This document shows, one piece after another, positions 32,501 through 42,173 of a DNA stretch of 64,000 nt. How positions within the stretch are numbered: the stretch's first letter is position 1; the number at the start of each line of letters is the position of its first letter. Under the pieces are notes generated by a model. It was given only the letters and a program-made list of their open reading frames with translations. It was not told where the DNA came from and ran no database searches. Where the stretch lies: positions 170,196,245 to 170,260,244 of the forward strand of contig OZ038380.1 of NCBI GenBank assembly GCA_964036045.1, read 5' to 3'. Source of the DNA: Eutreptiella sp. 'Long Island Sound 2002'. Taxonomy: Eukaryota > Euglenozoa > Euglenophyceae > Eutreptiales > Eutreptiaceae. The position numbers were made by a program, and so were the translations under genes.

Positions 32501-35235
32501 AATGGGGTACTTAAATAGGGTCCTCAAATGGAGTACTCAAATGGGGTACTCAAATGGGGTACTCAAATGGGGTACTCAAATGGGGTACTCAAATGGGGTA
32601 CTCAAATGGGGTACTCAAATGGTGTACTCAAATGGGGTACTCAAATAGGGTACTCAAATGGTGTACTCAAATAGGGTACTCAAATGGTGTACTTAAATAG
32701 GGTCCTCAAATGGGGTACTCAAATGGGGTACTCAAATGGGGTACTCAAATAGGGTACTCAAATGGTGTACTCAAATGGGGTACTCAAATGGTGTACTCAA
32801 ATGGGGTACTGAAATGGGGTAGTCAAATGGGGTACTCAAATGGGGTACTCAAATGGAGTACTCAAATAGGGTACTCAAATGGGGTACTCAAATGGGATAC
32901 TCAAATGGGGTACTCAAATGGGGTACTCAAATGGGGTACTCAAATGGGGTACTAAAATAGGGTACTCAAATGGGGTACTAAAATAGGGTACTGAAATGGT
33001 GTACTCAAATAGGGTACTCAAATGGGGTACTCAAATGGGGTACTTAAATAGGGTCCTCAAATGGAGTACTCAAATGGGGTACTCAAATGGGGTACTCAAA
33101 TAGGGTACTCAAATGGGGTACTCAAATGGGGTACTCAAATGAGGTACTCAAATGGGGTACTCAAATGGGGTACTCAAATGGGGTAGTCAAATAGGGTACT
33201 CCAATAGGGTACTCAAATGGTGTACTCAAATGGGGTACTCAAATGGTGTACTCAAATAGGGTACTCAAATGGGGTACTCAAATGGGGTACAGAAATGGGG
33301 TAGTCAAATGGGGTACTCAAATGGGGTCCTCAAATGGAGTACTCAAATAGGGTACTCAAATGGGGTACTCAAATGGGGTACTCAAATGGGGTACTCAAAT
33401 GGGGTACTCAAATAGGGTACTCAAATGGGGTACTCAAATGGGGTACTCAAATGGGGTACTCAAATGGGGTACTCAAATAGGGTACTCAAATGGGGTACTC
33501 AAATGGGGTACTCAAATGGGGTACTCAAATGGGGTACTCAAATGGGGTACTCAAATGGGGTACTCAAATGGGGTACTCAAATGGGGTACTCAAATAGGGT
33601 ACTCAAATAGGGTACTCAAATGGGGTACTCAAATGGGGTACTCAAATAGGGTACTCAAATAGGGTACTCAAATGGGGTACTCAAATAGGGTACTCAAATG
33701 GGGTACTCAAATGGGGTACTCAAATGGGGTACTCAAATGGGGTACTCAAATAGGGTACTCAAATGGGGTACTCAAATGGTGTACTCAAATGGGGTACTCA
33801 AATGGGGTACTCAAATGGGGTACTCAAATAGGGTACTCAAATGGGGTACTCAAATGGGGTACTCGAATAGGGTACTCAAATGGGGTACTCAAATGGGGTA
33901 CTCAAATGGGGTACTCAAATGGGGTACTCAAATGGGGTACTCAAATGGGGTACTCAAATACGGTACCCAAATGGGGTACTCAAATGGGGTACTCAAATGG
34001 GGTACTCAAATGGGGTACTCTAATAGGGTACTCAAATAGGGTACTTAAATGGGGTACTCAAATGGGGTACTCAAATAGGGTACTCAAATGGGGTACTCAA
34101 ATAGGGTACTCAAATGGGGTACTCAAATGGGGTACTCAAATGGGGTACTCAAATGGGGTACTCAAATGGGGTACTCAAATAGGGTACTCAAATAGGGTAC
34201 TCAAATGGGGTACTCAAATGGGGTACTCAAATGGGGTACTCAAATGGGGTACTCAAATGGGGTACTCAAATAGGGTACTCAAATGGGGTACTCAAATGGG
34301 GTACTCAAATGGTGTACTCAAATGGGGTACTCAAATAGGGTACTCAAATGGGGTACTCAAATGGGGTACTCAAATGGGGTACTCAAATGGGGTACTCAAA
34401 TGGGATACTCAAATAGGGTACTCAAATGGGGTACTCAAATGGGGTACTCAAATGGGGTACTCAAATGGGGTACTCAAATAGGGTACTCAAATAGGGTACT
34501 CAAATGGGGTACTCAAATGGGGTACTCAAATGGTGTACTCAAATGGGGTACTCAAATAGGGTACTCAAATGGGGTACTCAAATGGGGTACTCAAATAGGG
34601 TACTCAAATGGAGTACTCAAATGGGGTACTCAAATGGGGTACTCAAATGGGGTACTCAAATGGGGTACTCAAATGGGGTACTCAAATGGGGTACTCAAAT
34701 GGGGTACTCAAATGGGGTACTCAAATGGGGTACTCAAATAGGGTACTTAAATGGGGTACTCAAATGGGGTACTCAAATAGGGTACTCAAATGGGGTACTC
34801 AAATAGGGTACTCAAAGGGGGTACTCAAATGGGGTACTCAAATAGGGTACTCAAATGGGGTACTCAAATAGGGTACTTAAATAGGGTACTCAAATGGGGT
34901 ACTCAAATGGGGTACTCAAATGGGGTACTCAAATGGGGTACTCAAATAGGGTACTCAAATGGGGTACTCAAATGGGGTACTCAAATAGGGTACTCAAATG
35001 GGGTACTCAAATGGGGTACTCAAATAGGGTACTCAAATAGGGTACTCAAATGGGGTACTCAAATAGGGTACTCAAATGGGGTACTCAAATAGGGTACTCA
35101 AATGGAGTACTCAAATGGGGTACTCAAATGGGGTACTCAAATGGGGTACTCAAATGGGGTACTCAAATGGGGTACTCAAATGGTGTACTCAAATGGGGTA
35201 CTCAAATGGGGTAGTCACATAGGGTACTCAAAGAG
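26520..35235 (+). repeat. 8.7-kb array of the 13-bp unit GGGGTACTCAAAT
   Basis: Roughly 670 copies of GGGGTACTCAAAT, mostly in strict 13-bp register. Frequent variants are AGGGTACTCAAAT, TACTTAAAT, TAGTCAAAT, CTCCGAT, GTCCTCAAAT and GGTGTACTC. Variants recur in longer blocks: one distinctive block at 30481 reappears at 30871 (390 bp = 30 units) and at 31755 (1274 bp = 98 units). Because 13 is not divisible by 3, translation gives a 13-residue period (LKWGTQMGYSNGV) in all frames. These frames are not genes. The array lies between predicted MCTP exons at 37106 and 26085, that is, within an intron. Confidence 0.97.
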
Positions 35236-35239
35236 GGTA

Positions 35240-35710
35240 CCCAAATGATAGGGCACTGTTGGCCAGAGGCCCCCTGGGTGGGGGGCTTCGTGGACTGGCA
35301 CCGGTGGAAGCGTCCGCCTGTGTGATGCAGAAATCCCCACCAGAACAGACCACAACCGTATGGGGACCTTAAGCTCATCGTCCATTCCATACCTCCCAAC
35401 GCTTCAAAAGCCTTGAGAGCCTCGACGCCCTTGGGGTTTGAGGGGTGCATTGCCAGTCCCTTGTGCATTGGTACCCGCACACGCATGCGCTGCTGCCAGG
35501 GACCAGCCAACGGCCACAGCATCGCGGATCTGTCTCCAAAAAGGGTACAGAGAGGCGCTGCCCTTCAGGGCTTCATGGACTTTGTGGTTCAGAGCAGGCC
35601 CTTGCTTAATGATACTGGGATACATGAGGCCATAGGGACCGCCACTGGCAACACGCACGGTCGGGTGACGTACCCCGGGTACTACTGCGATACACTGCTA
35701 CCCCCCCCCC
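35240..35710. other. Unassigned segment between array and MITE; possible exon remnants on minus strand
   Basis: Minus-strand frames read GLMYPSIIKQGPALNHKVHE then ALKGSASLYPFWRQIRDAVA, and in a shifted frame AMHPSNPKGVEALKAFEALG. At least one MCTP exon with a phase-1 start and phase-0 end should exist between 37106 and 26085. This is the only non-repetitive candidate in between, but the frames do not join cleanly. Part of it (35590-35623) matches the terminus of the element at 36303-36548, so I do not call it coding. Confidence 0.3.
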
Positions 35711-35718
35711 CCCCCCCC

Positions 35719-35935
35719 CGAGGGATGCATTTAGAAGGGAAGGGGCCTCAGAGGCGGCCCCGGCAGCGGTTAGACAGGCGGTTGGAGGAGGTTGCCAAAG
35801 CGGTTGGGGGCGGTTACTGTCGGTTGCAAATGCCGTCGAAGCTGGCACTTGCCGTCAGGGGGACGTGTCTGGGCATAGGCTGGGCGCCCTGAAATGGGTG
35901 GGGGGGCGGGGTCCCGTCCTCCCTTTCCAATGCAG
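35719..35935 (+). mobile_element. hAT-like MITE / introner-like element, copy 4
   Basis: The copy begins AGGGATGCATTTAGAAGGG directly after an 18-base C run. It has the full core (AGCGGTTAGACAGGCGGTTG, GGTTACTGTCGGTTGCAAA) and ends CCAATGCAGCCCTG. No clear target duplication. About 90 bases to its left match the left flank of copy 5 (38710-38806). Confidence 0.85.
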
Positions 35936-35999
35936 CCCTGCCAACCCAACCCAACCCCCCCCATCTCGGCTAACCCCCCCCCCAACCCAACCACATCAT

Positions 36000-36080
36000 T
36001 TTTCAAAGGGGTCCGAACTTGGAGGTCGATTTTAGGTACACAAACCTTTTTCTGGCCTCTGACCCCCCCCCCCCCCCATA
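36000..36080. repeat. Dispersed repeat (TTTTAGGT.CACAAAC type), copy 2
   Basis: CCGAACTTGGAGGTCGATTT, TAGGTACACAAACC, TGGCCTCTGA and a C run occur in the same order at 36425-36510 and, more diverged, at 4680-4782. Confidence 0.8.
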
Positions 36081-36302
36081 GTAGTAGCTGTTGTGTGAAA
36101 TCCGTTTTCAGGGCATGGGGGCAGTGGAAAGGGGGGGGGTAGAGGTGTTGTCATGGTCTCAAATGCGTTTTGAAGACTTTGGAGCAGTGGACGAGGGGGT
36201 TGCAGCTGTTATCATGGGGGGCGTTTTGGCACAGCGCGGGCACAGCGCCAATTATTACGGTGATGATCTGGGTAACACCCCTGAAAACCACCCCCCCTGC
36301 AG

Positions 36303-36548
36303 AATCAGGCCTTTGCTTAGTGATACTGGGGGGGGGGGGGGGTCAAATTGGCCCCCCGGGATTTTGGCTGACCCACCCACCCACCCACATCAGAAAAAAT
36401 TTAAAAATTTTCCTCAGGAAAAAAAGTAAAGTTATCAAAGGGGCCCGAACTTGGAGGTCGATTTTAGGTACACAAACTTTTTTTCGGCCTCTGAACCCCC
36501 CCCCCCCCCGGTATAGTATCAACCAGCCACTAAGCAAAGGCCTGTGCG
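36303..36548. mobile_element. TIR element of about 0.25 kb with poly-G/poly-C ends
   Basis: The left end is CAGGCCTTTGCTTAGTGATA followed by CTGG and a G run. The right end is a C run, GGTATAGTATC, then GCCACTAAGCAAAGGCCTG. The inverted repeats are about 20 bp with a small internal gap. The copy of the dispersed repeat at 36425-36510 lies inside. A solo terminus is present at 35597-35623 and another near 36810. Confidence 0.6.
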
Positions 36549-36559
36549 GAATCATGCAC

Positions 36560-37100
36560 AACCAATTCAAAACTCAAAAATTCAAACATCTGACGCTTGC
36601 CATGGGTCCCAGGGACCTACATTCTGCCCCCTATAGCCGCGTCCACTGCAGCAGCCATTCAATAACGTCCTTTCAATCTTCTGAACTCACCGAACTCCCG
36701 GTGGTGGAGAACAGCCAACTTTTCGCACAGCGGGTGCACAGCGCACGGTACGCCCCCCATGGCATCAAATGCATTTTGAGGATCGAGATAGGTGCTGTGG
36801 AAAAGGGGATCAACCGGCCACTAGGCAAAGGCCCCGTTCAGATGCGACGGGTGATGCCGGACCCGGAGATCCGCCTCCCAAACCAGGGCCACCGCAAAAA
36901 CACGTGTCTTCCGGGCCGGCAAATCCGCTGTGTGTTGTACGCCCACACCGGGAGACGTGGGGGCCCTGCGAAGCGCAGCCATCTTCGAGATGAACGAGGG
37001 CCGTCTTCGAGATGAACGAGGGCCGTTCCTCAAGTGCAGCACCAACAAAATCCACCGGTGCACACGGGTTTCCATGGATTCGTGCCTCAACGATTGTTTG
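36560..37100. other. No confident gene; short direct repeat
   Basis: The stretch lies in the intron after the MCTP exon at 37106. It contains a tandem duplication of TCTTCGAGATGAACGAGGGC at 36980-37025. Frames are open on both strands without recognisable domains. Confidence 0.4.
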
Positions 37101-37105
37101 TGTAC

Positions 37106-37235
37106 CCTCCCGACAAGAAAGGTCCCAGGAAATCTGCAAGACCCCCAGTTGCCATTTTTCCAGCCGTTTTGAAGGGCCATTGTCCTCAACGTTCACGATC
37201 ATGGCCAACGCAAGCCGTTCTCCTTCCACCGCGAT
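37106..37235 (-). CDS. MCTP-like protein, C2 domain exon (second half)
   Basis: 43 codons plus one base. The acceptor AATGCGCAG|ATC is phase 0, matching the exon before it. The donor is GGAGG|GTACAC. It reads IAVEGERLALAMIVNVEDNG then PSKRLEKWQLGVLQISWDLS. The pattern L-x-L-x-M-I-V-x-V-x-D followed by x-LG-x-x-x-I is the beta6-beta7 part of a C2 domain and continues naturally from ELVCSIE in the previous exon. Three other AG sites upstream would change phase and are less suitable. Confidence 0.6.
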
Positions 37236-37719
37236 CTGCGCATTGAGCAGGACTGGGACCCAGCTCGGTTCCAGTCGTCAGTCTTGATCACGGAGCTGGG
37301 CGTCCCCCAGTGGAGGGTTTACAACACTTCTGAGGGTCCAAGGGTGAGCAACCTATTTCTGCAGCAACCGACAACGGCGCAACAATACCCGGCTACCGCT
37401 GGCACGGGGGATACACAAGGAGCAGGAACTGCCCCGAATGTGCGCCAAACCGCGGGGAAAACTTCGTCACCAATCTGAAAAGCCAACTTGTCCCCGCGAC
37501 GAACCCCCCCCCCCGGGTATGGCGTTGGGGCAGTGGTGCATGTTGTGGAGCTGGGGGGAGGGGGGGTCTCCAGATTTCCCAAAACCCAAAAGAGCGGGGG
37601 GGGGGGGGGTTCGGGGGGTATGGGGGGGGTCGGTATGAACTGGTGAGTCGGCCAACACACAGCACTGGGCACATGGAGGCCCGGGGACCCCGGACGGCCC
37701 TGCCCTCGACCCAGGGCAC

Positions 37720-38010
37720 CTCGATGCTGCACACGAGCTCCTTGGGGCCGCCGAAGTTCGTCGCCTGCTTGTCCAGCGCGAAGTGGGCCCAGTGCCTTCC
37801 GTGCCGCAGCACAACGTACACCCGGTGGCCCTTGCCCCACTTCGCCGCCCCCGGGAGGTCCAGGTCCTTGAGGCGGAGGTTGACGGTCCCGATGACCGGC
37901 AGTTGGGGCGGCTCGTAGGAGGTGTCGAAGTACACCGCGGCCTTGATCGTCGTGGGGGCCGAGGCGTCTGCCGTGAGGGACGTCTTGATGGCGCGCTTAC
38001 ATTTCTGCAT
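37720..38010 (-). CDS. MCTP-like protein, C2 domain exon (first half)
   Basis: 97 codons, phase 0 at both ends. The acceptor is ATCGCAG, directly preceded by a 12-base C run. The donor is ATCGAG|GTGCCC. It reads KRAIKTSLTADASAPTTIKA, then AVYFDTS..PPQLPVIGTVNL, RLKDLDLPGAAKWGKGHRVY and VVLRHGRHWAHFALDKQATN. The L-x-x-x-V-x-L-x-x-DL-x-x-x-x-x-x-x-G strand-loop, the V-Y-V-V-L strand and the H-F-A-x-x-x-x-A-T-N turn are those of a C2 domain. Calcium-binding Asp residues are not obvious, so it may be a non-calcium lipid- or protein-binding C2. Confidence 0.65.
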
Positions 38011-38806
38011 CTGCGATTTGGGGGGGGGGGGGGCACGGGGCAGGCGGGTTGGGCATCAGCGAGCCCGGGGGGCGGGGGCACAAGGGGAAACTGCGCACCG
38101 CGTAATCCCTCGGCCGGGGCCACTAGTTTCTCGGGCACGGGGGCCGCCATTGTCTCGGGGGCTGGGGCCACCGTTTTCGTCGCGCGCCGCGCGCGCACCG
38201 CACGCGCGGTTCAATCCCTCGTCATGCGCCGCGCGCGCAACGCACGCGCGGCGCAAGTACGCAGGCACTGTCCATCGAGCAGCAGAAGTCGGCACCACAG
38301 CTCCGCAGGGACGGGGGTTGGGAGGGTTCGTTACGGGTGCGGATGCGAAGTAGGCGGCGGCCCCTTTCGGGGGGGGGCGGGGGCAGTACCGCGGCGGTGC
38401 CGCGCCACATCGGACCTCAGATTGTCCGGTGCCGTGTTGATCCATCTGCTACCCCGTGCACCACGCTGCCCCGTACTCGACTTGCAGACCCCTTCGCGGT
38501 GCTGCAACTTGGGCCGCGCCCGACTCGTGCTACTGAAGGTACAGTGCACGGGCATCAGTGCAAAACAAAGTGCCGCCCCGCACAACGCACCGCGCGTGCG
38601 CGGCGCTGGAGGGTCCCTCATGGGGGGGGGGGAGGGGATGCAATGTCCTTCTCCTCGCACCTCCGCGGTGCCTCACGGGCTGTGGGCGCCGGGTGCCTCT
38701 TCGCACCCATGAGGCCATCGGGACCGCCAGTGGCAACACGGACGGGTCGGGTGACGCGGACGCGGCTACTACTGCGATACACTGCCACTGCCCCCCCGCC
38801 GCCCCG

Positions 38807-39020
38807 GGATGCATTTAGAAGGGAAGGCACCACAGAGGCGACCCGAGGAGCGGTTAGATGGGCGGTTGCAGGAGGTTGCCAAAGCGGCTGGGGGCGGTTA
38901 CTGTCCGACAAATGGCATTGAAACTGGCACGCGCCGTCAGGGGGACGTGTCTGGGCAGAGGCTGCGCGCCCGGGAGTGGGCGGGGGGGGGGGTCCCCCCC
39001 CCCCCCCTCCGATGCATCCC
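38807..39020 (+). mobile_element. hAT-like MITE / introner-like element, copy 5
   Basis: The copy begins GGGATGCATTTAGAAGGG and ends CTCCGATGCATCCCTG, with the family core inside (GAGCGGTTAGATGGGCGG, GGTTGCAGGAGGTTGCC, GGTTACTGTC). It lies in the intron between MCTP exons at 38010 and 39629. The 97 bases to its left are shared with copy 4. Confidence 0.85.
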
Positions 39021-39029
39021 TGACCCCCC

Positions 39030-39368
39030 ATGGAGCACTGGAAAGGCGGAGCAAGCGTGGCAGTGGTCCTGCTTCTGAGCGCTGTGACACTACTGCATGG
39101 CGTGGAGGCGGGGGGGGGCAAAGAGGGCTCCGCACCCTCAGGACCACGGCCACAGATTGTGGAGAGGATTAAAACGCTTTTTGGAGGGGGGACTCGGGCA
39201 CGCGCGACTCGCGCGGGTGCTCTTGCCCACGGTCACTGGGGCGATGGTGCTGCGTCAAAATCATTCAGGGCTGCGCAGCAAACCGCCCCACAAACGCAGC
39301 AGTCCTTGCCCCCAACCGCATGCCCATGTGCGCGCCCACGGCTACGCCAGGCGGCAGGCCGACGATGA
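39030..39368 (+). CDS. Possible signal-peptide-bearing open frame
   Basis: The plus strand opens MEHWKGGASVAVVLLLSAVT then LLHGVEAGGGKEG, which has the n-, h- and c-regions of a signal peptide. It continues for a further 85 codons of low-complexity, unrecognised sequence. It starts directly beside a MITE and lies antisense within an intron of the MCTP-like gene. A chance occurrence is quite possible. Confidence 0.22.
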   Translation: MEHWKGGASVAVVLLLSAVTLLHGVEAGGGKEGSAPSGPRPQIVERIKTLFGGGTRARATRAGALAHGHWGDGAASKSFRAAQQTAPQTQQSLPPTACPCARPRLRQAAGRR

Positions 39369-39375
39369 GGGGAGG

Positions 39376-39588
39376 GCAGGGATGCATTTGAAGGGGAGGA
39401 AGGAGGGAGGAGAGAGGAAGGGGATGCTCAGCCACTGTCCCCCTGACGCCAAGTGCCAGGCTCAACGGCATTTGTAACCGACAGTAACCGCCCCCCAACC
39501 GCTTTGGCAACCCCCTCCAACCGCCTACGTAACCGCTTCTGGGGCCGCCTCCGAGGCCCCTCCCTTCTGATGCATCGCTGGGTGAGGG
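39376..39588 (-). mobile_element. hAT-like MITE / introner-like element, copy 6 (complete)
   Basis: The left end is CAGGGATGCATTTGAAGGGG and the right end (plus strand) CTTCTGATGCATCGCTG. Flanks GGGGAGGG and GGTGAGGG make a 7-of-8 target duplication. It lies 40 bases inside the intron that starts at 39628. Confidence 0.85.
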
Positions 39589-39628
39589 TGACCAGCGATG
39601 GTGACCGTGGATGCAGCGAAGGAGGCAC

Positions 39629-39805
39629 CTGGACCGCTCTGAGGGCGTACTCCCGGACGGGGGGGCGCGTGGGATCCACCGGCGTGCCGTCGTAGCCCTC
39701 GACGTTCTGCAGAGGGAACTTGATGCTGCCCAGCAGCACGTCCAGGCCCATCCGCTGATCGTCCCAGTCATACAGACAAAGCTCCACCTCATTGCACTCG
39801 AGATC
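39629..39805 (-). CDS. MCTP-like protein, C2 domain exon
   Basis: 59 codons, phase 0 at both ends. The acceptor is TGCACCGCAG|GAT and the donor GTCCAG|GTGCCT. It reads DLECNEVELCLYDWDDQRMG then LDVLLGSIKFPLQNVEGYDG and ends REYALRAVQ. L-x-L-x-x-YDWDDQRMGLDxxLGS-I-x-x-PL is the calcium-binding loop 3 and following strand of a C2 domain, with Asp residues at the expected D-x-D-x-x-x-x-D spacing. This makes it the most conserved-looking C2 piece of the gene. Confidence 0.78.
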
Positions 39806-40074
39806 CTGCGGTGCACCGCGGGACGGGCAGGCCACGCCCGAAGGAACGCCGGACCGGTCGGGCACAGCGAAGGAGGTACGCCATTCCAACGGGCGCCCCT
39901 CCCTCACTTTGTTTTTTCATCCGCCAGTCCAACGTACGGCCCCTTCTGGGGGGCGGAATCAGGGCTATGCCACGGTCCGTAATGATCTGACATGCCGGTC
40001 TGTCCGGGGCGAATTTCGAAAAGCATTGGTACCCCCCGCCCCCCTTTGAAATCCCCCCCTTTTGTCAGCCCCCC

Positions 40075-40480
40075 CCCCCCCCCCTGTGTGACATTCCGTC
40101 GGGTTGTTGTTTCTTTACGGGGCCCTGGACAGTCACCCGTTCTTCCTTTCGCATGTTGCGTCGGGTCGCTGCGTTCCGTCGGCCGCTCCTGCTGGTGTCG
40201 TTTCCGCGTTCGCGGAGCCCAGTAGTTGGTGTGTTGGGGCTGTGCTGGACGTGGCGGGATGTGCCGTTTGCGCGTCAGCGGCGCCCAGTAGTTGGCGTAC
40301 TGAGGATGTGCTGGTTGTTGCCGGGGTCGTTTGACTGTTTTTGCTGTCCACGCGCCTCTGTCCACAGGCCGTCCATAGCCTGCCTCGCTGTGTTTGTGTG
40401 TGTGTGAGGCCCAGGTGCCCTGTTCCTCCACGCGCTGGCCCGGCCGTCCACCATATGTCCTTTTCCCCCTCACGGCTGGT
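40075..40480. repeat. Long dispersed repeat, copy C
   Basis: The copy begins with a C run then TGTGTGACATTCCGTCGGG and follows copies A and B closely, including the internal half-duplication. It is slightly shorter at GTCGGCCGCTCCTGCTGGTG. It lies in the intron between MCTP exons at 41727 and 39805. Sequence to about 41070 (ending TGACGGTTTCCCCCACGGG and a G run) may belong to the same larger element. Confidence 0.8.
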
Positions 40481-41726
40481 CGGCCCCTGATGGGCTCCCG
40501 CTCCTGTTGCGCAAACAGCCCATCTAGGCTGCGGGAGACACCCCCCACCTGATGCCGGTTGAGCAGGGGTTGCCCTGGCACCCGGTAGCGACGGGGCTGG
40601 CTGGCCAAGCCATCCCCTTTACTGTCGCTGCCTCCATGCGCACGCTCTCCCATCCCCTCCATTCTGGTTCCCTGTTCCCGCTGTTCTCGTTGCCTCTCGT
40701 GCCTTGCTGTGCCCCTCCTCCTTGTCTGCTGTGCCCGCCCTTGTCCCTCTTGGTGTGGCTCCCGCGTTCTGTGTGTCTGTGTTGCTCCTCCCCCTGTCTG
40801 GTAGCGCTCCTGGGTGCCCATGTCACGCACCCCCTGCTGTCCCACCCGCCTGCCCCCCCACCGTACGAGGATTTCACATCTCCGTACGACGTGGACTGCC
40901 CTGTGCGCGGTTGGCTGTTCACGGCCCTGTTGCCACCCCCGTGGCGGGCACCTCCCGGCCCGCGGGGCGCAGCCCCCGCCCTTGTGGAGTATGTGGGCAC
41001 CTTGTAGAGGGACCGCCCCCCGGCCGGTCACAAAGTGACGGTTTCCCCCACGGGAGGGGGGGGGGGGGGGGCACCCCAAATCTGTACCACAGTATCACAG
41101 TGTAAATCAGCTTCGGCACCTGCGGCGCCGTGTAAATATTTTCTTTGGTGACTTTGACGCCCAGTATTTCCTATGCTTTCTGGGCCAAGGTGACGGTTCC
41201 CCCCCTGTGGGGGGGGGGGGGATTGCAAGGAGGGGGGGGGGGGTACATTCGATCATCAGGGCATGCCAAATGGCCACGTGTCAGCTTGTGACACTGATCC
41301 TTGCAAATCCTCTGTATTGCTTTGTGCTCTCTGTTCCTGTGCTCTCACTCCCCGCGTGGCCTGCTTCTACATGTACCCTTTATCGCCGTTGCTTTCTTTC
41401 CCCTCATCTTCTCTGTCTCTTTGCTGTAGTCCAACGGGCGCCCCTCCCTCACTGCCATCTCAGGGCTGCCTCGGGACCGAGTATTGGCTTCAGCAGAAGA
41501 AGTCAGGGGGGTCGGCAGGGCGGAAGGGGGCTCCCAGGCCCCAGCACGACCCCCACAGCGCTGCACTAACGACCCCACGAAGCCAAGCCCTGCAGAATCA
41601 GGCCCTTCCGCTTTGGGCACTGCGCCCAGTAAACGCCCGTTGGGCATGGGCACGAAGTTCGGCTCAAAGCCACCCGCAAAGCCATTGCCAAACAGCGTCA
41701 CGGCCCCTGGGCAGGCGGCAGCAGAC

Positions 41727-41795
41727 TTCTTGCAAATTGGCCAGGGTCGCCAAGTTGAATGGGACATTGCCCCAGTGACGCAGTTTTGAATATGC
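41727..41795 (-). CDS. MCTP-like protein, short exon
   Basis: 23 codons: AYSKLRHWGNVPFNLATLAN then LQE. The acceptor is CGTGCCTCAG|GCA and the donor CAAGAA|GTCTGC, both phase 0, consistent with neighbours at 42174 and 39805. The W-G-x-V-x-x-N-L-x-x-L motif is plausible for a C2 linker strand. The alternative minus-strand frame (to about 41440, ending PEMAVREGRPLDYSKE) is also open, so the true exon may be longer or different. Confidence 0.42.
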
Positions 41796-41869
41796 CTGAG
41801 GCACGTTTGCATGTCGAATGGGGTGCCTCGTTGGCATTGTTGTGAGGCAAAAGGTCGTAAAGTATTTGC

Positions 41870-42160
41870 GGTTCCTGTACCCCCTGCAACGGCACCCACC
41901 CAGCAACACACGCACGCCCGCATCCACACCCCCACCCATCCACCCAAGCACCCCCACCCCCCACCCACCCACCTACCCCCGCCAACCCAAACCCACACAC
42001 CCACCCACCCACCCACCCACACGCACACACACACACACGATGCGGACACGCCAACACCCGACAAACGCCATGAGGACCCACACACACACACGATGTAACC
42101 GCAAACAACAACAAACCACCCACCCACACACACACACACACACAGACAGACACGTGAGTC
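41870..42160 (+). repeat. CCCACC and CA simple repeats
   Basis: Interleaved (CCCA)n and (CACA)n runs make up most of the stretch, inside the intron between MCTP exons at 42174 and 41795. Confidence 0.9.
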
Positions 42161-42173
42161 AGGCAAGGCACAC

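Noticed and set aside
26520-35235. CRISPR array
   Set aside because: Units are contiguous without unique spacers, and the genome context is eukaryotic.
41440-41700. Extended MCTP exon reading GLGFVGSLVQRCGGRAGAWE to MAVREGRPLDYSKE
   Set aside because: Open but without C2-like pattern. The phase-consistent short exon 41727-41795 explains the C2 segment better. REGRPL(D/E) also occurs at 39890 as part of a repeated sequence.
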